Part shown: positions 39,289 through 47,944 of the stretch, piece by piece
Numbering within the stretch: the first letter of the stretch is position 1
How the letters are laid out: each line of letters begins with the position of its first letter
Assembly (NCBI RefSeq): GCF_024172185.1
Contig: NZ_JAMZEC010000001.1
Coordinates: forward strand, 6,603,001-6,667,000
Origin: Nonomuraea roseoviolacea subsp. carminata
GTDB taxonomy: Bacteria; Actinomycetota; Actinomycetes; Streptosporangiales; Streptosporangiaceae
Length of the DNA stretch: 64,000 nucleotides
Direction: 5' to 3'
Translations under genes and position numbers: made by a program
The notes under the pieces: generated by a model
What the model was told of the DNA's origin: nothing
What the model saw: the letters and a program-made list of their open reading frames with translations, nothing else
Database searches by the model: none

Positions 39289-40185
39289 ATGCGGCAGGCA
39301 CATGCTGAAGACGCGAGGACCGAGGCCAGGAGAGTCGTACGCAACCTGTTGGGCGCGGAGCGCCCCACGGCCGAGGCGCTGGTCGCCGAGGCCCGCGCCG
39401 AGCTCGGTGACGAGCGCACCGGCCGCTGTCTCGACCTGGCGCTGGGCGCCGGCCTGACGAGACGCTCGGCCGAGCTGGCCGCCGTCGCCGCGCTGCTGGT
39501 CGGCACGCGTGACCTGGGCGCGCAGTGGTGGGGACGGCCGCGCGGCGGCAAGCTCCCGGCGCCGGACGAGGTGCTCGGCACGGCCGTGGCGATCGAGCCG
39601 TGGACCGATCTGACCGCCCTGGAGATGCTGGCCGCGTGGATCGCGGACGACGCCGCCGACGCGCTGTGGGGCCCGCCCGTCGCCGAGGTGGACCTGAACT
39701 CGTGGCAGGCCGAGGACCGCTTCGACCTGCCCGGCGGGGTGCGGCCGGGGGACCGGCTGGTCGTGCACTTCGACGCCGGCGGGCGGCTGGACGCGGTGGT
39801 CACGCGCCGGCCCGACGACGAGCTGGGCTCCAACCTCGACTTCCAGTCGCTGCGCTACTCCCGTCCCGCCGAGGCGCAGTGGAGCTGGGGCGTGGCCGCC
39901 GGCCTAGGCCCGCACCGGCTGCCCGGCGAGGACCCCGACCCGTACGCCCGCGAGGTCGACGCGGACGCGGCCCAGATCCTGCGCGACTGGGCCGTGCGGC
40001 ACGGCGCCACGCTGGAGCAGGCGGGCGAGCCGTGGCGGACGGTCGGCGACGTGGTGGCGGCCATCGAGCGGGCCGACTGGATGTGGCGCAGCGGCGAGTG
40101 GTTCGGCTGGTGGCGCGGGGCGTCGGCGCTGGTGGACGACTCGGCGTACCTGCCGTTCCGGCTGGAGGAACTGGCCTCCGGCTGA
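39289..40185 (+). CDS. Hypothetical protein, family not recognised
   Basis: 298 aa. No known motif. The N-terminal ~80 residues are helical and Ala/Leu/Arg-rich. The rest is Trp/Asp-rich, with repeated W segments (AQWWGRPRGGK, WSWGVAAGLG, WMWRSGEWFGWWRG) that look like an aromatic-rich core. No signal peptide or membrane helix. ATG 39289 follows a weak GTGGCGG. Codon use matches its neighbours, and the operon context with FrnE (75 bp gap) gives no clear hint. Confidence 0.6.
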   Translation: MRQAHAEDARTEARRVVRNLLGAERPTAEALVAEARAELGDERTGRCLDLALGAGLTRRSAELAAVAALLVGTRDLGAQWWGRPRGGKLPAPDEVLGTAVAIEPWTDLTALEMLAAWIADDAADALWGPPVAEVDLNSWQAEDRFDLPGGVRPGDRLVVHFDAGGRLDAVVTRRPDDELGSNLDFQSLRYSRPAEAQWSWGVAAGLGPHRLPGEDPDPYAREVDADAAQILRDWAVRHGATLEQAGEPWRTVGDVVAAIERADWMWRSGEWFGWWRGASALVDDSAYLPFRLEELASG

Positions 40186-40260
40186 GCTGCGGCTGAGCTC
40201 GGGCTGGGCTTCGGCCGGGGGGCCGGAATGACCGCGGTCGCGGGGCGGTTGGCGATGTGC

Positions 40261-40929
40261 ATGAAGGTGGAAATATTCTCCGACGTCGTCTGCCCGTGGT
40301 GCTACATCGGCCACACCCGCTTCGCCCGCGCGGCCGAGCGCTTCCGTGCCCGCGGTGGCACGCTGGAGATCACGATGCGGCCGTTCCAGCTCAACCCGGA
40401 CGCCCCCGCCGAGGGCGAGCCGCTGCTCGACGCGCTGGCGCGCAAGTTCGGCCCGAACGCGGCCCAGATGACCGGCCGCGTCACCGAGGCGGCCGCCGGC
40501 GACGGCCTGGAGCTGCGCTTCGACCACGCGGTCAGCGCCAACACCTTCGAGGCGCACCGGCTGGTCGAGCTGGCCACCCGCCAGGGCCGCGGCGAGGAGA
40601 TGGCCGAGCTGCTGTTCCGCGCCCACTTCACCGACGGGCTGAACGTCGGCGACCCCGAGGTGCTCGCCAAGCTGGCCGCCGAGGCCGGGGTGCGCGACAC
40701 CGGCGAGGGCGCCGACGAGGTGCGCGAGCAGCTCTCCCGGGCCGCGGCGCTCGGGATCAGCGGGGTCCCTCTCTTCCTGTTCGAGGGCCAGTTCGCGGTG
40801 TCGGGCGCCCAGCCGGAGGAGACGTTCGACGCCGCCATCGCCGAGGTGGTCGAGCGGATCGGGCAGACCCCCCTCACGCTGCTGGCCGCCCCCGCGGACG
40901 GCTGCGACGACGGCTCCTGCGCCGTCTGA
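40261..40929 (+). CDS. FrnE-type DsbA-family thiol oxidoreductase
   Basis: 222 aa. Thioredoxin fold with a helical insertion. The active-site CPWC is at 11-14 (DVVCPWCYIG), and the late cis-Pro motif GISGVPLFLFEGQFAVSGAQ is typical of FrnE. No signal peptide, so it acts in the cytoplasm on disulfides or glutathione/mycothiol adducts. The C-terminal CDDGSC adds two Cys. ATG 40261 is chosen over upstream starts because the fold begins at MKVEIFSD. Confidence 0.88.
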   Translation: MKVEIFSDVVCPWCYIGHTRFARAAERFRARGGTLEITMRPFQLNPDAPAEGEPLLDALARKFGPNAAQMTGRVTEAAAGDGLELRFDHAVSANTFEAHRLVELATRQGRGEEMAELLFRAHFTDGLNVGDPEVLAKLAAEAGVRDTGEGADEVREQLSRAAALGISGVPLFLFEGQFAVSGAQPEETFDAAIAEVVERIGQTPLTLLAAPADGCDDGSCAV

Positions 40930-40942
40930 CAGGCCCCGAGGA

Positions 40943-41578
40943 TCAGGCGGTGCCCTCGCCCAGCAGGCCGGAGCGGTGGTGGCGGCGGCAGAGCACCTGG
41001 TAGCGGACCGGCGAGCGGTCCGTGTCGCCGATCACCACCTGCTCGCCCGTCCGCACCAGCTCGCCGCCCACGATCCGCCCGTTGAGCAGGCCCGGCCGCC
41101 CGCACCAGCACAGCACCTCGACCTGGAGCCGGCACACCTCGTCGGCCAGCTCGAACAGCCGCTGCGCCGCCGGGAACATCACCGACCGGAAGTCCGAGGC
41201 CAGCCCGAACGCGTACACGTCCACGCCGTGGTCGTCCACCAGGTCGGCGAGCTGCTCGATCTGCGCGACCGTGTAGAAGCACGCCTCGTCGCAGATGACA
41301 TAGTCGACGGGGTCGTGCGCGGTGACCAGCGCGACGAGGTCCAGGGAGTCCTCGACCTCGATCGCCTCCAGGCCGAGCCCTATCCTGCTGGTGACCTGGG
41401 GCCCGCCGGACCGGTCGTGCTTGGTGAGCACGAGGCCGCGCCTGCCCTGGCGGCTGTGGTTGTAGTTCATCTGCAGGGCCAGCGTGGACTTCCCGCAGTC
41501 CATGGGTCCGAAGAAGAACTTGAGCACCGCGTCGCGGGCACCAGGAGGAACGGGGGACAAGGCAGACAGGTCGGTCAC
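40943..41578 (-). CDS. tdk: Thymidine kinase
   Basis: 211 aa. P-loop GPMDCGKS (24-31), the DEACFY segment with the catalytic Glu, and the thymidine lasso region RSVMFPAAQRLFELAD are present. Zinc is bound by CWCGRPG and CRRHH ligands near the C-terminus. It salvages thymidine with ATP. GTG 41578 has GGTGG upstream at 6-7 nt. It is convergent with the FrnE gene and divergent from hyuA. Confidence 0.93.
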   Translation of the reverse strand: MTDLSALSPVPPGARDAVLKFFFGPMDCGKSTLALQMNYNHSRQGRRGLVLTKHDRSGGPQVTSRIGLGLEAIEVEDSLDLVALVTAHDPVDYVICDEACFYTVAQIEQLADLVDDHGVDVYAFGLASDFRSVMFPAAQRLFELADEVCRLQVEVLCWCGRPGLLNGRIVGGELVRTGEQVVIGDTDRSPVRYQVLCRRHHRSGLLGEGTA

Positions 41579-41620
41579 GGGGTGCCACCTTAGCGGGCTT
41601 GGCGTGTTCCCTGACCTCAT

Positions 41621-41634
41621 GGGAGATTTCTCCC
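41621..41634. promoter_or_regulatory. GGGAGA/TCTCCC dyad between tdk and hyuA
   Basis: GGGAGATTTCTCCC is a perfect 14-bp dyad in the 112-bp divergent region, 57 bp before hyuA and 43 bp before the tdk start. It could be an operator or the stem of a small leader hairpin. Confidence 0.35.
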
Positions 41635-41653
41635 CTGAACCTCAGGAGGAAGC

Positions 41654-41698
41654 GTGGTCGCAGACAGGGGCCGGTCGGCGTGGGGGCGGCATGCGTGA
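41654..41698 (+). CDS. Possible 14-codon upstream ORF overlapping hyuA start
   Basis: AGGAGG at 41645-41650 sits 3 nt before a GTG (41654) that opens a short frame ending in TGA at 41696-41698, 8 nt past the hyuA ATG. The real hyuA start has only a weak ribosome site, so this ORF could deliver ribosomes to it. Confidence 0.25.
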   Translation: MVADRGRSAWGRHA

Positions 41699-43694
41699 CG
41701 TGCGCATCGGCGTCGACACCGGCGGGACCTTCACCGACGTCGTGGCGGTGGACGAGGGCACCGGTGAGATCGTCACCACCAAGACGCCCTCCACGCCGGC
41801 CAACCCGGCCGACGGCTTCGTCACGGGCGTGCGCAAGCTGGGCGAGCTGGACGTGACCTCGGTGGTCCACGGCACCACGGTGGCCACCAACCAGCTCCTG
41901 GAGGAGCGCGTCGAGGGGCTCGGGTTCGTCACGACCGAGGGCTTCGAGTTCGTCCTGGAGATCGGCCGGCAGAGCGTCCCCGACGGCTACGGCAACTCCT
42001 ACTTCTGGGTCAAGCCGCCGCGCATCGTCCCCGTCCACCTGGTGCGCACCGTCGGCGGGCGGCTCGACCACACCGGCGCCGAGGTCCGCCCGTTCGCCGA
42101 GGACCAGGCCGTCGAGGCGGCCCGCTGGTTCCGCTCCCGCGGCGTCACCGCGATCGGCGTCTGCTTCCTGCACTCCTACGCCAACCCGGAGCACGAGCGG
42201 CGCATGCGCGACGTGCTGGCTCGCGAGCATCCCGACGCGGTCGTGTCGATCTCCAGCGACGTGCTGCGCGAGTACCGCGAGTACGAGCGGTCGGTCACCA
42301 CCCTGGTGGACGCCGCGGTCAAGCCGGTCATGCGCCGCTACATCGCCGACCTGTCGCAGCGCCTCGGCATGCCGTTCTCGGTGATGAAGTCGAACGGCGG
42401 CGTGCTGTCGGCCCGCGAGGTCGTCAACCAGCCGATCAGCACCGTGCTGTCGGGGCCGGCCGCGGGCGCGCTCGGCGCCGCGATGCTGGCCGCCAACGCC
42501 GGGCACCCGTCGGTGATCACGCTGGACGGCGGCGGCACCTCCACGGACGTCGCCGTGGTGATCGACGGCGAGCCGTCCGTCACCACCGAGGGCACGGTCG
42601 GCCGCTTCCCGGTCAAGATCCCGATGATCGACATCGTGACCGTCGGCGCGGGCGGCGGCTCGATCGCGTGGATCTCGCCCGAGGGCACGCTGAAGGTCGG
42701 CCCCCGCTCGGCCGGCGCCGACCCCGGGCCGCTCTGCTACGGACGGGGCGGCACCGAGGTGACGGTCACCGACGCGCACGTCTTCCTCGGCCGCATCCCG
42801 CCGCACCTGCTCGGCGGCGAGATCCCGCTGGACGTGGACGCGGCGCGGGCCGGCGTCGAGGCCCTGGCCGGCAAGCTCGGCCTCAGCCCTGAGCGCACCG
42901 CGACGGGCATCCTGGAGATCAGCGCCTTCAACCAGAGCAACGCGATCCGGCAGATCACGGTCAAGCGCGGGCTGGACGTGCGCGACTTCCCGCTCGTGAC
43001 GTTCGGCGGGTCGGGCCCGCTGCTGGCGTGCCGGCTCATCGACATCCTGGGCCTGCCCGCCGTGGTCGTGCCGCCGGAGCCGGGCAACGTCTCCGCGTTC
43101 GGGCTGCTCACGGTGGACGTCAAGAACGACTACGTGCGCACGCACGTGACCCGCGACCTGTCGCTCCAGGCCGCGGCGCGGATCTTCGGCGAGCTGGAGG
43201 GCGAGGCGGCCGAGGCCCTGGAGCGCGAGGGGTTCGACGAGCCGGTCCACGCCCGCAGCGCCGACCTGCGCTACTACGGCCAGGCGTACGAGGTGCGCGT
43301 CCCGGCGCCGCCGGGGCCGATCGACGAGGCGTGGCGCGCGCAGGTGGTCGAGCGCTTCCACGACGCCCACGAGCGCCTGTACGGCTACGCCTACCGCGAC
43401 GACCCGCGCCAGGGCGTCGAGTGGGTCAACCTGCGGGTGTCCGGCATCGGGCCGATCGCCCGGCCGCCGATCCGGCGCCGGCCGTACCCGCGGACCGAGG
43501 CGGTGAGCGCGACGCGGAAGGTGCGTTTCGAGGAGGAGCACGACACGCCGATCCTCCAGCGGGCCGCGCTGGAGAGCGGGGCCGTGGTCGAGGGCCCGGC
43601 GGTGATCGAGGAGTACGGCTCGACCATTCCCGTCCATCCGGGGTTCACCGCGACGGTGGACGCGTACGGCAACGTGGAGGTGCGGCGTGGCTGA
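41691..43694 (+). CDS. Hydantoinase/oxoprolinase subunit A (HyuA type)
   Basis: 667 aa. N-terminal Hydant_A_N fold with ribosome-like GVDTGGTFTDVV and SVVHGTTVATNQLLE, then the ATPase core with TLDGGGTSTDVAVV and GAGGGSIAW. ATP-dependent ring opening of hydantoin- or 5-oxoproline-type substrates needs the HyuB partner, which follows with an 8-nt overlap. ATG 41691 is chosen as the frame start; the ribosome site GTGGGGGCGG is weak. Confidence 0.9.
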   Translation: MRDVRIGVDTGGTFTDVVAVDEGTGEIVTTKTPSTPANPADGFVTGVRKLGELDVTSVVHGTTVATNQLLEERVEGLGFVTTEGFEFVLEIGRQSVPDGYGNSYFWVKPPRIVPVHLVRTVGGRLDHTGAEVRPFAEDQAVEAARWFRSRGVTAIGVCFLHSYANPEHERRMRDVLAREHPDAVVSISSDVLREYREYERSVTTLVDAAVKPVMRRYIADLSQRLGMPFSVMKSNGGVLSAREVVNQPISTVLSGPAAGALGAAMLAANAGHPSVITLDGGGTSTDVAVVIDGEPSVTTEGTVGRFPVKIPMIDIVTVGAGGGSIAWISPEGTLKVGPRSAGADPGPLCYGRGGTEVTVTDAHVFLGRIPPHLLGGEIPLDVDAARAGVEALAGKLGLSPERTATGILEISAFNQSNAIRQITVKRGLDVRDFPLVTFGGSGPLLACRLIDILGLPAVVVPPEPGNVSAFGLLTVDVKNDYVRTHVTRDLSLQAAARIFGELEGEAAEALEREGFDEPVHARSADLRYYGQAYEVRVPAPPGPIDEAWRAQVVERFHDAHERLYGYAYRDDPRQGVEWVNLRVSGIGPIARPPIRRRPYPRTEAVSATRKVRFEEEHDTPILQRAALESGAVVEGPAVIEEYGSTIPVHPGFTATVDAYGNVEVRRG

Positions 43695-45495
43695 CCCGAT
43701 CCTCGTCGAGATCGTCGAGGGCACGCTGGCGTCGGTGGAGAGGGAGGTCGAGACCGCGATCGCCCGGACCGCCCGCTCGCCGATGATCCGCGACGCCCAC
43801 GACTTCCGCGCGGGCATCCACGACGCGCGGCTGCGCAAGCTGACCGGGCGCTCCTACAGCGCGCTCGTCCAGCCGGTCGTGCGGGACTTCCCGGTCGAGA
43901 CGATGCGGCCCGGCGACGTCTACTTCCACAACGACGTCTACCTGTCCGAGGGCGGCATCGGCCACCTGCCCGACCTGTGCGTGACGGTCCCGGTCTTCCA
44001 CGAGGACGAGGTGGTGGCGTTCGTGCAGGCGTTCGGCCACCACGACGACATCGGCGGCTCCGTGCCCGGCTCGATGCCCTCCCACGCGCGCAGCGTGTAC
44101 GAGGAGGGGCTCATGGTCCCGCCGATCAAGCTGCGCGACCAGGGCGTGCCGAACGAGGCCGCGTTGCGCATCATGACCCGCAACTCGCGCATGCCCGACT
44201 CGCTGGCCGGCGACCTCGACGCCGAGTGCTCGGCCTGCCTCATGGGCGCGCGCCGCCTGGGCGAGCTGTTCGACCGGTACGGCCGGGCCGCCGTCGAGGA
44301 GTGCTTCGACGCGATCATCGACAAGACGACCGAGACGTTCCGCCGGGAGCTGCTGTCGAAGATCCCCGAGGGCGTGTACGTGTGGGAGGACTACGCCGAG
44401 CACGACGGCGTGGACGAGCCGCGCCTGCACACCCAGCGGATCACGCTCACCGTGGACCACGCCGCCCGGTCCCCGCTGACGATCGACTTCACCGGGACGT
44501 CGCCGCAGGCCAAGGGGCCGATCAACCACGCGGGCGACTACGCCGACGGCGTCTTCCTCAAGAAGTGGCTGGCCCCGGTGCTGCGCAACCTCGCCGACAC
44601 GCCGGAGCGGATGGCCGAGCTGGACGTCAACGAGGGCGTCGTCCCCCTCATCACGATGATCTTCCCGGAGAAGGGCACGCTGCTCACGCCGGTGTTCCCG
44701 GCCCCGACCAACGCCCGCACGTTCGTCATCCTGCGCCTGCTCGGCGTGCTGGCCGGGGTGCTGGCCAAGGCCACCGGGGGCCGCATGCCGGCCGACCAGG
44801 AGACGATCCGCTACACCGGCGTGCACGGCCTGGACGCCGACGGCGCGCCGTACCTCATGCGCGAGGTGCTGGGCGGCGGCTCCGGCGGGCGCTGGTACGC
44901 CGACGGGGAGGACACCATCCACGTGGTGCCCGACTCGCGCAACATCCCCGTCGAGTTCGCCGAGGCGCGCTGGCCGTTCCGGGTCGAGCGGCTGGCGCTG
45001 GCCTGCGACTCGGGCGGCCCGGGCCTGTTCCGGGGCGGGCTCGGCTACGACAAGCACATCCGGATGCTGCGCGACGCCTCGTACATGTCGGTCGCCGACC
45101 GGTCGATCCTGTCGTGCTGGGGCGTCAACGGCGGGCTGGCCGGGCGGCCGTTCCGGGTGGAGATCGCCGGCAGGGAGATGGACGGCCTGGTGGACGACCA
45201 CCCGGTGCAGGCGGGCGAGGTGATCCGCATCCGCACGACGGGGGGCGGCGGCTGGGGCTCGCCGTACGACCGCGACCCGAGGGCGGTGGCGGCGGACGTG
45301 CGCGACGGCAAGGTGTCGATCGCCGGCGCGCTCGGCGACTACGGTGTGGTGCTGGACGGCGACCGCATCGACGAGGAGGGCACGGCACAGTTGCGCGCGA
45401 ACCTGCGGCCTCCGGCGGGCCGTTTCTTCGACCGGGGTCCCGGCTACGCGCGGCTGTCCGGGGGCCGCACCCACGCGGAGGTGGACGACCTGTGA
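43687..45495 (+). CDS. Hydantoinase subunit B (HyuB type)
   Basis: 602 aa, a single hydantoinase B domain: RPGDVYFHNDVYLSEGGIGH, AFGHHDDIGGSVPGSMP, then LTIDFTGTSP and GGGSGGRWYADGEDT. With HyuA it forms an ATP-dependent cyclic-amide hydrolase. The start (GTG 43687) lies inside hyuA and the stop overlaps the NUDIX start by 4 nt (GTGA), so three genes form one operon. The exact substrate, hydantoin, 5-oxoproline or acetophenone-like, is not readable. Confidence 0.9.
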   Translation: MADPILVEIVEGTLASVEREVETAIARTARSPMIRDAHDFRAGIHDARLRKLTGRSYSALVQPVVRDFPVETMRPGDVYFHNDVYLSEGGIGHLPDLCVTVPVFHEDEVVAFVQAFGHHDDIGGSVPGSMPSHARSVYEEGLMVPPIKLRDQGVPNEAALRIMTRNSRMPDSLAGDLDAECSACLMGARRLGELFDRYGRAAVEECFDAIIDKTTETFRRELLSKIPEGVYVWEDYAEHDGVDEPRLHTQRITLTVDHAARSPLTIDFTGTSPQAKGPINHAGDYADGVFLKKWLAPVLRNLADTPERMAELDVNEGVVPLITMIFPEKGTLLTPVFPAPTNARTFVILRLLGVLAGVLAKATGGRMPADQETIRYTGVHGLDADGAPYLMREVLGGGSGGRWYADGEDTIHVVPDSRNIPVEFAEARWPFRVERLALACDSGGPGLFRGGLGYDKHIRMLRDASYMSVADRSILSCWGVNGGLAGRPFRVEIAGREMDGLVDDHPVQAGEVIRIRTTGGGGWGSPYDRDPRAVAADVRDGKVSIAGALGDYGVVLDGDRIDEEGTAQLRANLRPPAGRFFDRGPGYARLSGGRTHAEVDDL

Positions 45496-46046
45496 CCGGC
45501 GCCGACGGTTCGACGATCCGGCAGATCACCACCAAGGTCGTCTACTCCAACCCGTGGATGACGGTCCGCGAGGACGAGGTGGAGCGGCCCGACGGCTCGC
45601 GCGGCCTGTACGCCTACATCGACAAGCCGGACTTCGTGCTGGTCATGCCGTGGGAGAACGGCGGCTTCCACCTGGTGGAGGAGTACCGCTACCCGGTGCG
45701 CCGGCGCACGTGGAGCTTCCCGCAGGGCTCGGCGCAGGCGAGCACGCTGGAGGAGGAGGCCCGGCTGGAGCTGGCGGAGGAGACGGGGCTGCGCGCCGCG
45801 CACTGGCGCTGGCTCGGCGCGCTGGACAACGCCCACGGGGTGGCCACCCAGCGGATGCACGCGTACCTGGCGACGGGTCTCGAAGCGGGGCCGCCGCGCC
45901 GGGAGCACACCGAGCAGGACATGCGCCAGCGGTGGGTGAGCCGGGCGGAGTTCGAGAAGATGGTGCGGGCGGGCGAGGTCACCGACTCGGGGTCGGTGGC
46001 GGCGTACACGCTGCTGCTGATGAGCGGCGGGCTCCCCGACTCCTGA
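45492..46046 (+). CDS. NUDIX hydrolase
   Basis: 184 aa. Nudix fold with VLVMPWENGGFHLVEEYRYP and a Nudix box at 79-100 ending LELAEETGL. The box has Leu where the consensus has Arg, and one fewer residue, but keeps the EE-x-G metal ligands. The C-terminal RWVSRAEFEKMV is typical of ADP-ribose-like Nudix enzymes. GTG 45492 overlaps the HyuB stop. The substrate is uncertain. Confidence 0.82.
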   Translation: MTGADGSTIRQITTKVVYSNPWMTVREDEVERPDGSRGLYAYIDKPDFVLVMPWENGGFHLVEEYRYPVRRRTWSFPQGSAQASTLEEEARLELAEETGLRAAHWRWLGALDNAHGVATQRMHAYLATGLEAGPPRREHTEQDMRQRWVSRAEFEKMVRAGEVTDSGSVAAYTLLLMSGGLPDS

Positions 46047-46059
46047 TCTACTTTGTAAA

Positions 46060-46077
46060 GGCGCCCGGCCGGGCGCC
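46060..46077. terminator. Perfect GC palindrome between convergent genes
   Basis: GGCGCCCGGCCGGGCGCC is a perfect 18-bp self-complementary run between the NUDIX stop and the kinase stop. There is no T-tract on either side beyond TTTG upstream, so it is at best a weak bidirectional terminator. Confidence 0.4.
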
Positions 46078-46079
46078 GC

Positions 46080-46610
46080 TCAGGTGCGGTGGACGAGGTC
46101 GGCGCGCTCGCGGGTGCCGTCCTCGGCGAACCACGCCTCCTCGGCCTTGAACCAGGCGTGCCACGCCTGCTCCAGGCCGGGCCCGTCGCGATGGAGCACC
46201 CGCCGCAGCCGCACGTCCGGCGGCGCCTCGACCCAGACGGTGAACGCGGTGAGCGGGGCGGCGGAGCGGCGCGCGGTGCCGACGCCCTCGATCACGAGCA
46301 CGGGGGCGACGGGCACGGGGACGGTCTCGGCGTAGGCGCCGCGCGTCCAGTCGTAGCGGCGGTAGGCGCCGGGCCGCCCGGCGGCCAGCGGGCGCAGCAC
46401 GCTCTCCTCCAGGGCGGCGAACCAGGGGCCGGGCCCCTCCTCCCACGGCACGGGGAAGTCGTCGCTGTGGACGACCTGGCAGTCGAGCGCGGCGGCGAGC
46501 CGTCCGGCGTAGGTGGTCTTGCCGGACCCGGCGGGGCCGTCGACGGCGACCAGCCGGACCGGCCCGCACGACGGTTCGAGCGCCCGGATGCGGCGGGCCA
46601 GGGATTGCAC
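46080..46610 (-). CDS. Uridine-kinase-like P-loop protein
   Basis: 176 aa. Walker A GPAGSGKTT near residues 25-33, then HSDDFPVPWEEGPG (the substrate-side DD of nucleoside/pantothenate-type kinases), VIEGVGTARR and a lid-like RLRRVLHRDG. It belongs to the small AAA/uridine-kinase-like family in actinomycetes; the true substrate is unknown. GTG 46610 is chosen because the fold starts there. The gene diverges from the CoA-transferase gene. Confidence 0.72.
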   Translation of the reverse strand: MQSLARRIRALEPSCGPVRLVAVDGPAGSGKTTYAGRLAAALDCQVVHSDDFPVPWEEGPGPWFAALEESVLRPLAAGRPGAYRRYDWTRGAYAETVPVPVAPVLVIEGVGTARRSAAPLTAFTVWVEAPPDVRLRRVLHRDGPGLEQAWHAWFKAEEAWFAEDGTRERADLVHRT

Positions 46611-46686
46611 GCACCCAGGGTAGGTGACGTGGGGCGGATGGGGGGAGAATGACGGTTCACCCCCGGAACGCGTGCTGGAGGATGAC

Positions 46687-47874
46687 GTGCTCGGACCGCT
46701 CGACGACATCGTGGTCCTGGACCTGTCCAGGGCCCTGGCGGGTCCGCACGCGGCGCAGATGCTGGGGGACCTGGGCGCCAAGGTGATCAAGGTCGAGCAT
46801 CCGGAGGGCGGGGACGAGTCGCGGCACTGGGGCCCGCCCTTCGTCGGCCCTGATCACGATATTTCGACCTATTTCCTGGCGGCGAACCGGAACAAGGAGT
46901 CCATCACCGTCGACCTGAAGTCGGCCGAGGGCAGGCGGCTCGTCGAGCGGCTCGTCCGGCAGAGCGACGTGCTGGTGGAGAACTTCCGCACCGGCGTGCT
47001 GGACCGGCTCGGCCTCCCGGTCGAGCGGCTGCACGAGCTGAACCCGCGCCTGGTCATCCTGTCGATCACCGGGTTCGGCCACGACGGGCCGGAGGGCGGC
47101 CGGCCGGGCTACGACCAGATCGCCCAGGGCGAGGCGGGCCTGATGTCGCTGACGGGCCCCTCGCCGGACGAGCCGTACCGGGTGGGCGCGTCGATCGCCG
47201 ACCTGCTGGCCGGCATCCACGGCGCGTACGGCGTGGCGGCGGCCCTGTACGAGCGGCGGCGGACCGGCCGGGGCCGGGTGGTGCGCACGTCGCTGCTGGC
47301 GGCGGTGACCGGGGTGCACTCCTACCACGGCACGGCGTGGACGGTCGGCGGCACGGTGCCGGCGGCGGGCGGCAACCACCACGCCACCATCACCCCGTAC
47401 GGCTCGTTCCGCTGCGCCGACGGCATGCTGCAGATCGCGGCGGCGAACGAGGGCCAGTGGCGCAAGGTGGCCGCGCTGCTGGGCATCGACCCGGAGCAGC
47501 CGCGTTACGCCTCCAACCGCGAGCGGCGGGCGCACCGCGACGAGCTGGTGGCGGACATGGAGCGGGCGCTGGCCGCCCACGACCGGGGGCACTGGCTGGC
47601 GCGGCTGGCCGAGGCGGGGGTGCCGGCGGGGGCGATCAGGTCGCTGGACGAGGTCTACACCTGGGACCAGACCCGTTCGCAGGGTCTGGTGGTGGAGGTG
47701 GAGCATCCGGTGCTGGGCCGGATCGAGCTGCCGGGGCCGCCGCTGCGCTTCGAGTGGCCGGCGTCCGGTGGGCCGGAGCAGGCGGAACGCGGCGAAGCGC
47801 GGCACTCGGCGCCGCCGCTGCTGGGCGAGGACGGCGCGGCGGTGCTCGCCTGGCTCGAAGATCGCGAGAGATGA
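46687..47874 (+). CDS. CaiB/BaiF-family CoA-transferase
   Basis: 395 aa, a type III CoA-transferase. LDLSRALAGPHAAQMLGDLGA begins the N-terminal Rossmann part, then KVEHPEGGDESRHWGPP, NRNKESITVDLK and LSITGFGHDGPEG. The catalytic Asp lies in the QIAQGEAGLMSLTG to GASIADLLAG region. GTG 46687 has GGAGGATGAC 3-8 nt upstream. It moves CoA between carboxylic acids; the substrate is not evident. A carboxyltransferase gene follows 70 bp downstream. Confidence 0.87.
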   Translation: MLGPLDDIVVLDLSRALAGPHAAQMLGDLGAKVIKVEHPEGGDESRHWGPPFVGPDHDISTYFLAANRNKESITVDLKSAEGRRLVERLVRQSDVLVENFRTGVLDRLGLPVERLHELNPRLVILSITGFGHDGPEGGRPGYDQIAQGEAGLMSLTGPSPDEPYRVGASIADLLAGIHGAYGVAAALYERRRTGRGRVVRTSLLAAVTGVHSYHGTAWTVGGTVPAAGGNHHATITPYGSFRCADGMLQIAAANEGQWRKVAALLGIDPEQPRYASNRERRAHRDELVADMERALAAHDRGHWLARLAEAGVPAGAIRSLDEVYTWDQTRSQGLVVEVEHPVLGRIELPGPPLRFEWPASGGPEQAERGEARHSAPPLLGEDGAAVLAWLEDRER

Positions 47875-47944
47875 CGGCCGCGCCGGGGCACCGGCCGGCC
47901 CGTTCGTGCGTCAACATTGCAGCAGTGCTTGACACGAAGGAGCC

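Noticed and set aside
40302..43838. 1178-residue minus-strand open frame
   Set aside because: Antisense to hyuA, FrnE and tdk, which all have clear family motifs. The frame spans several real genes and has no domain.
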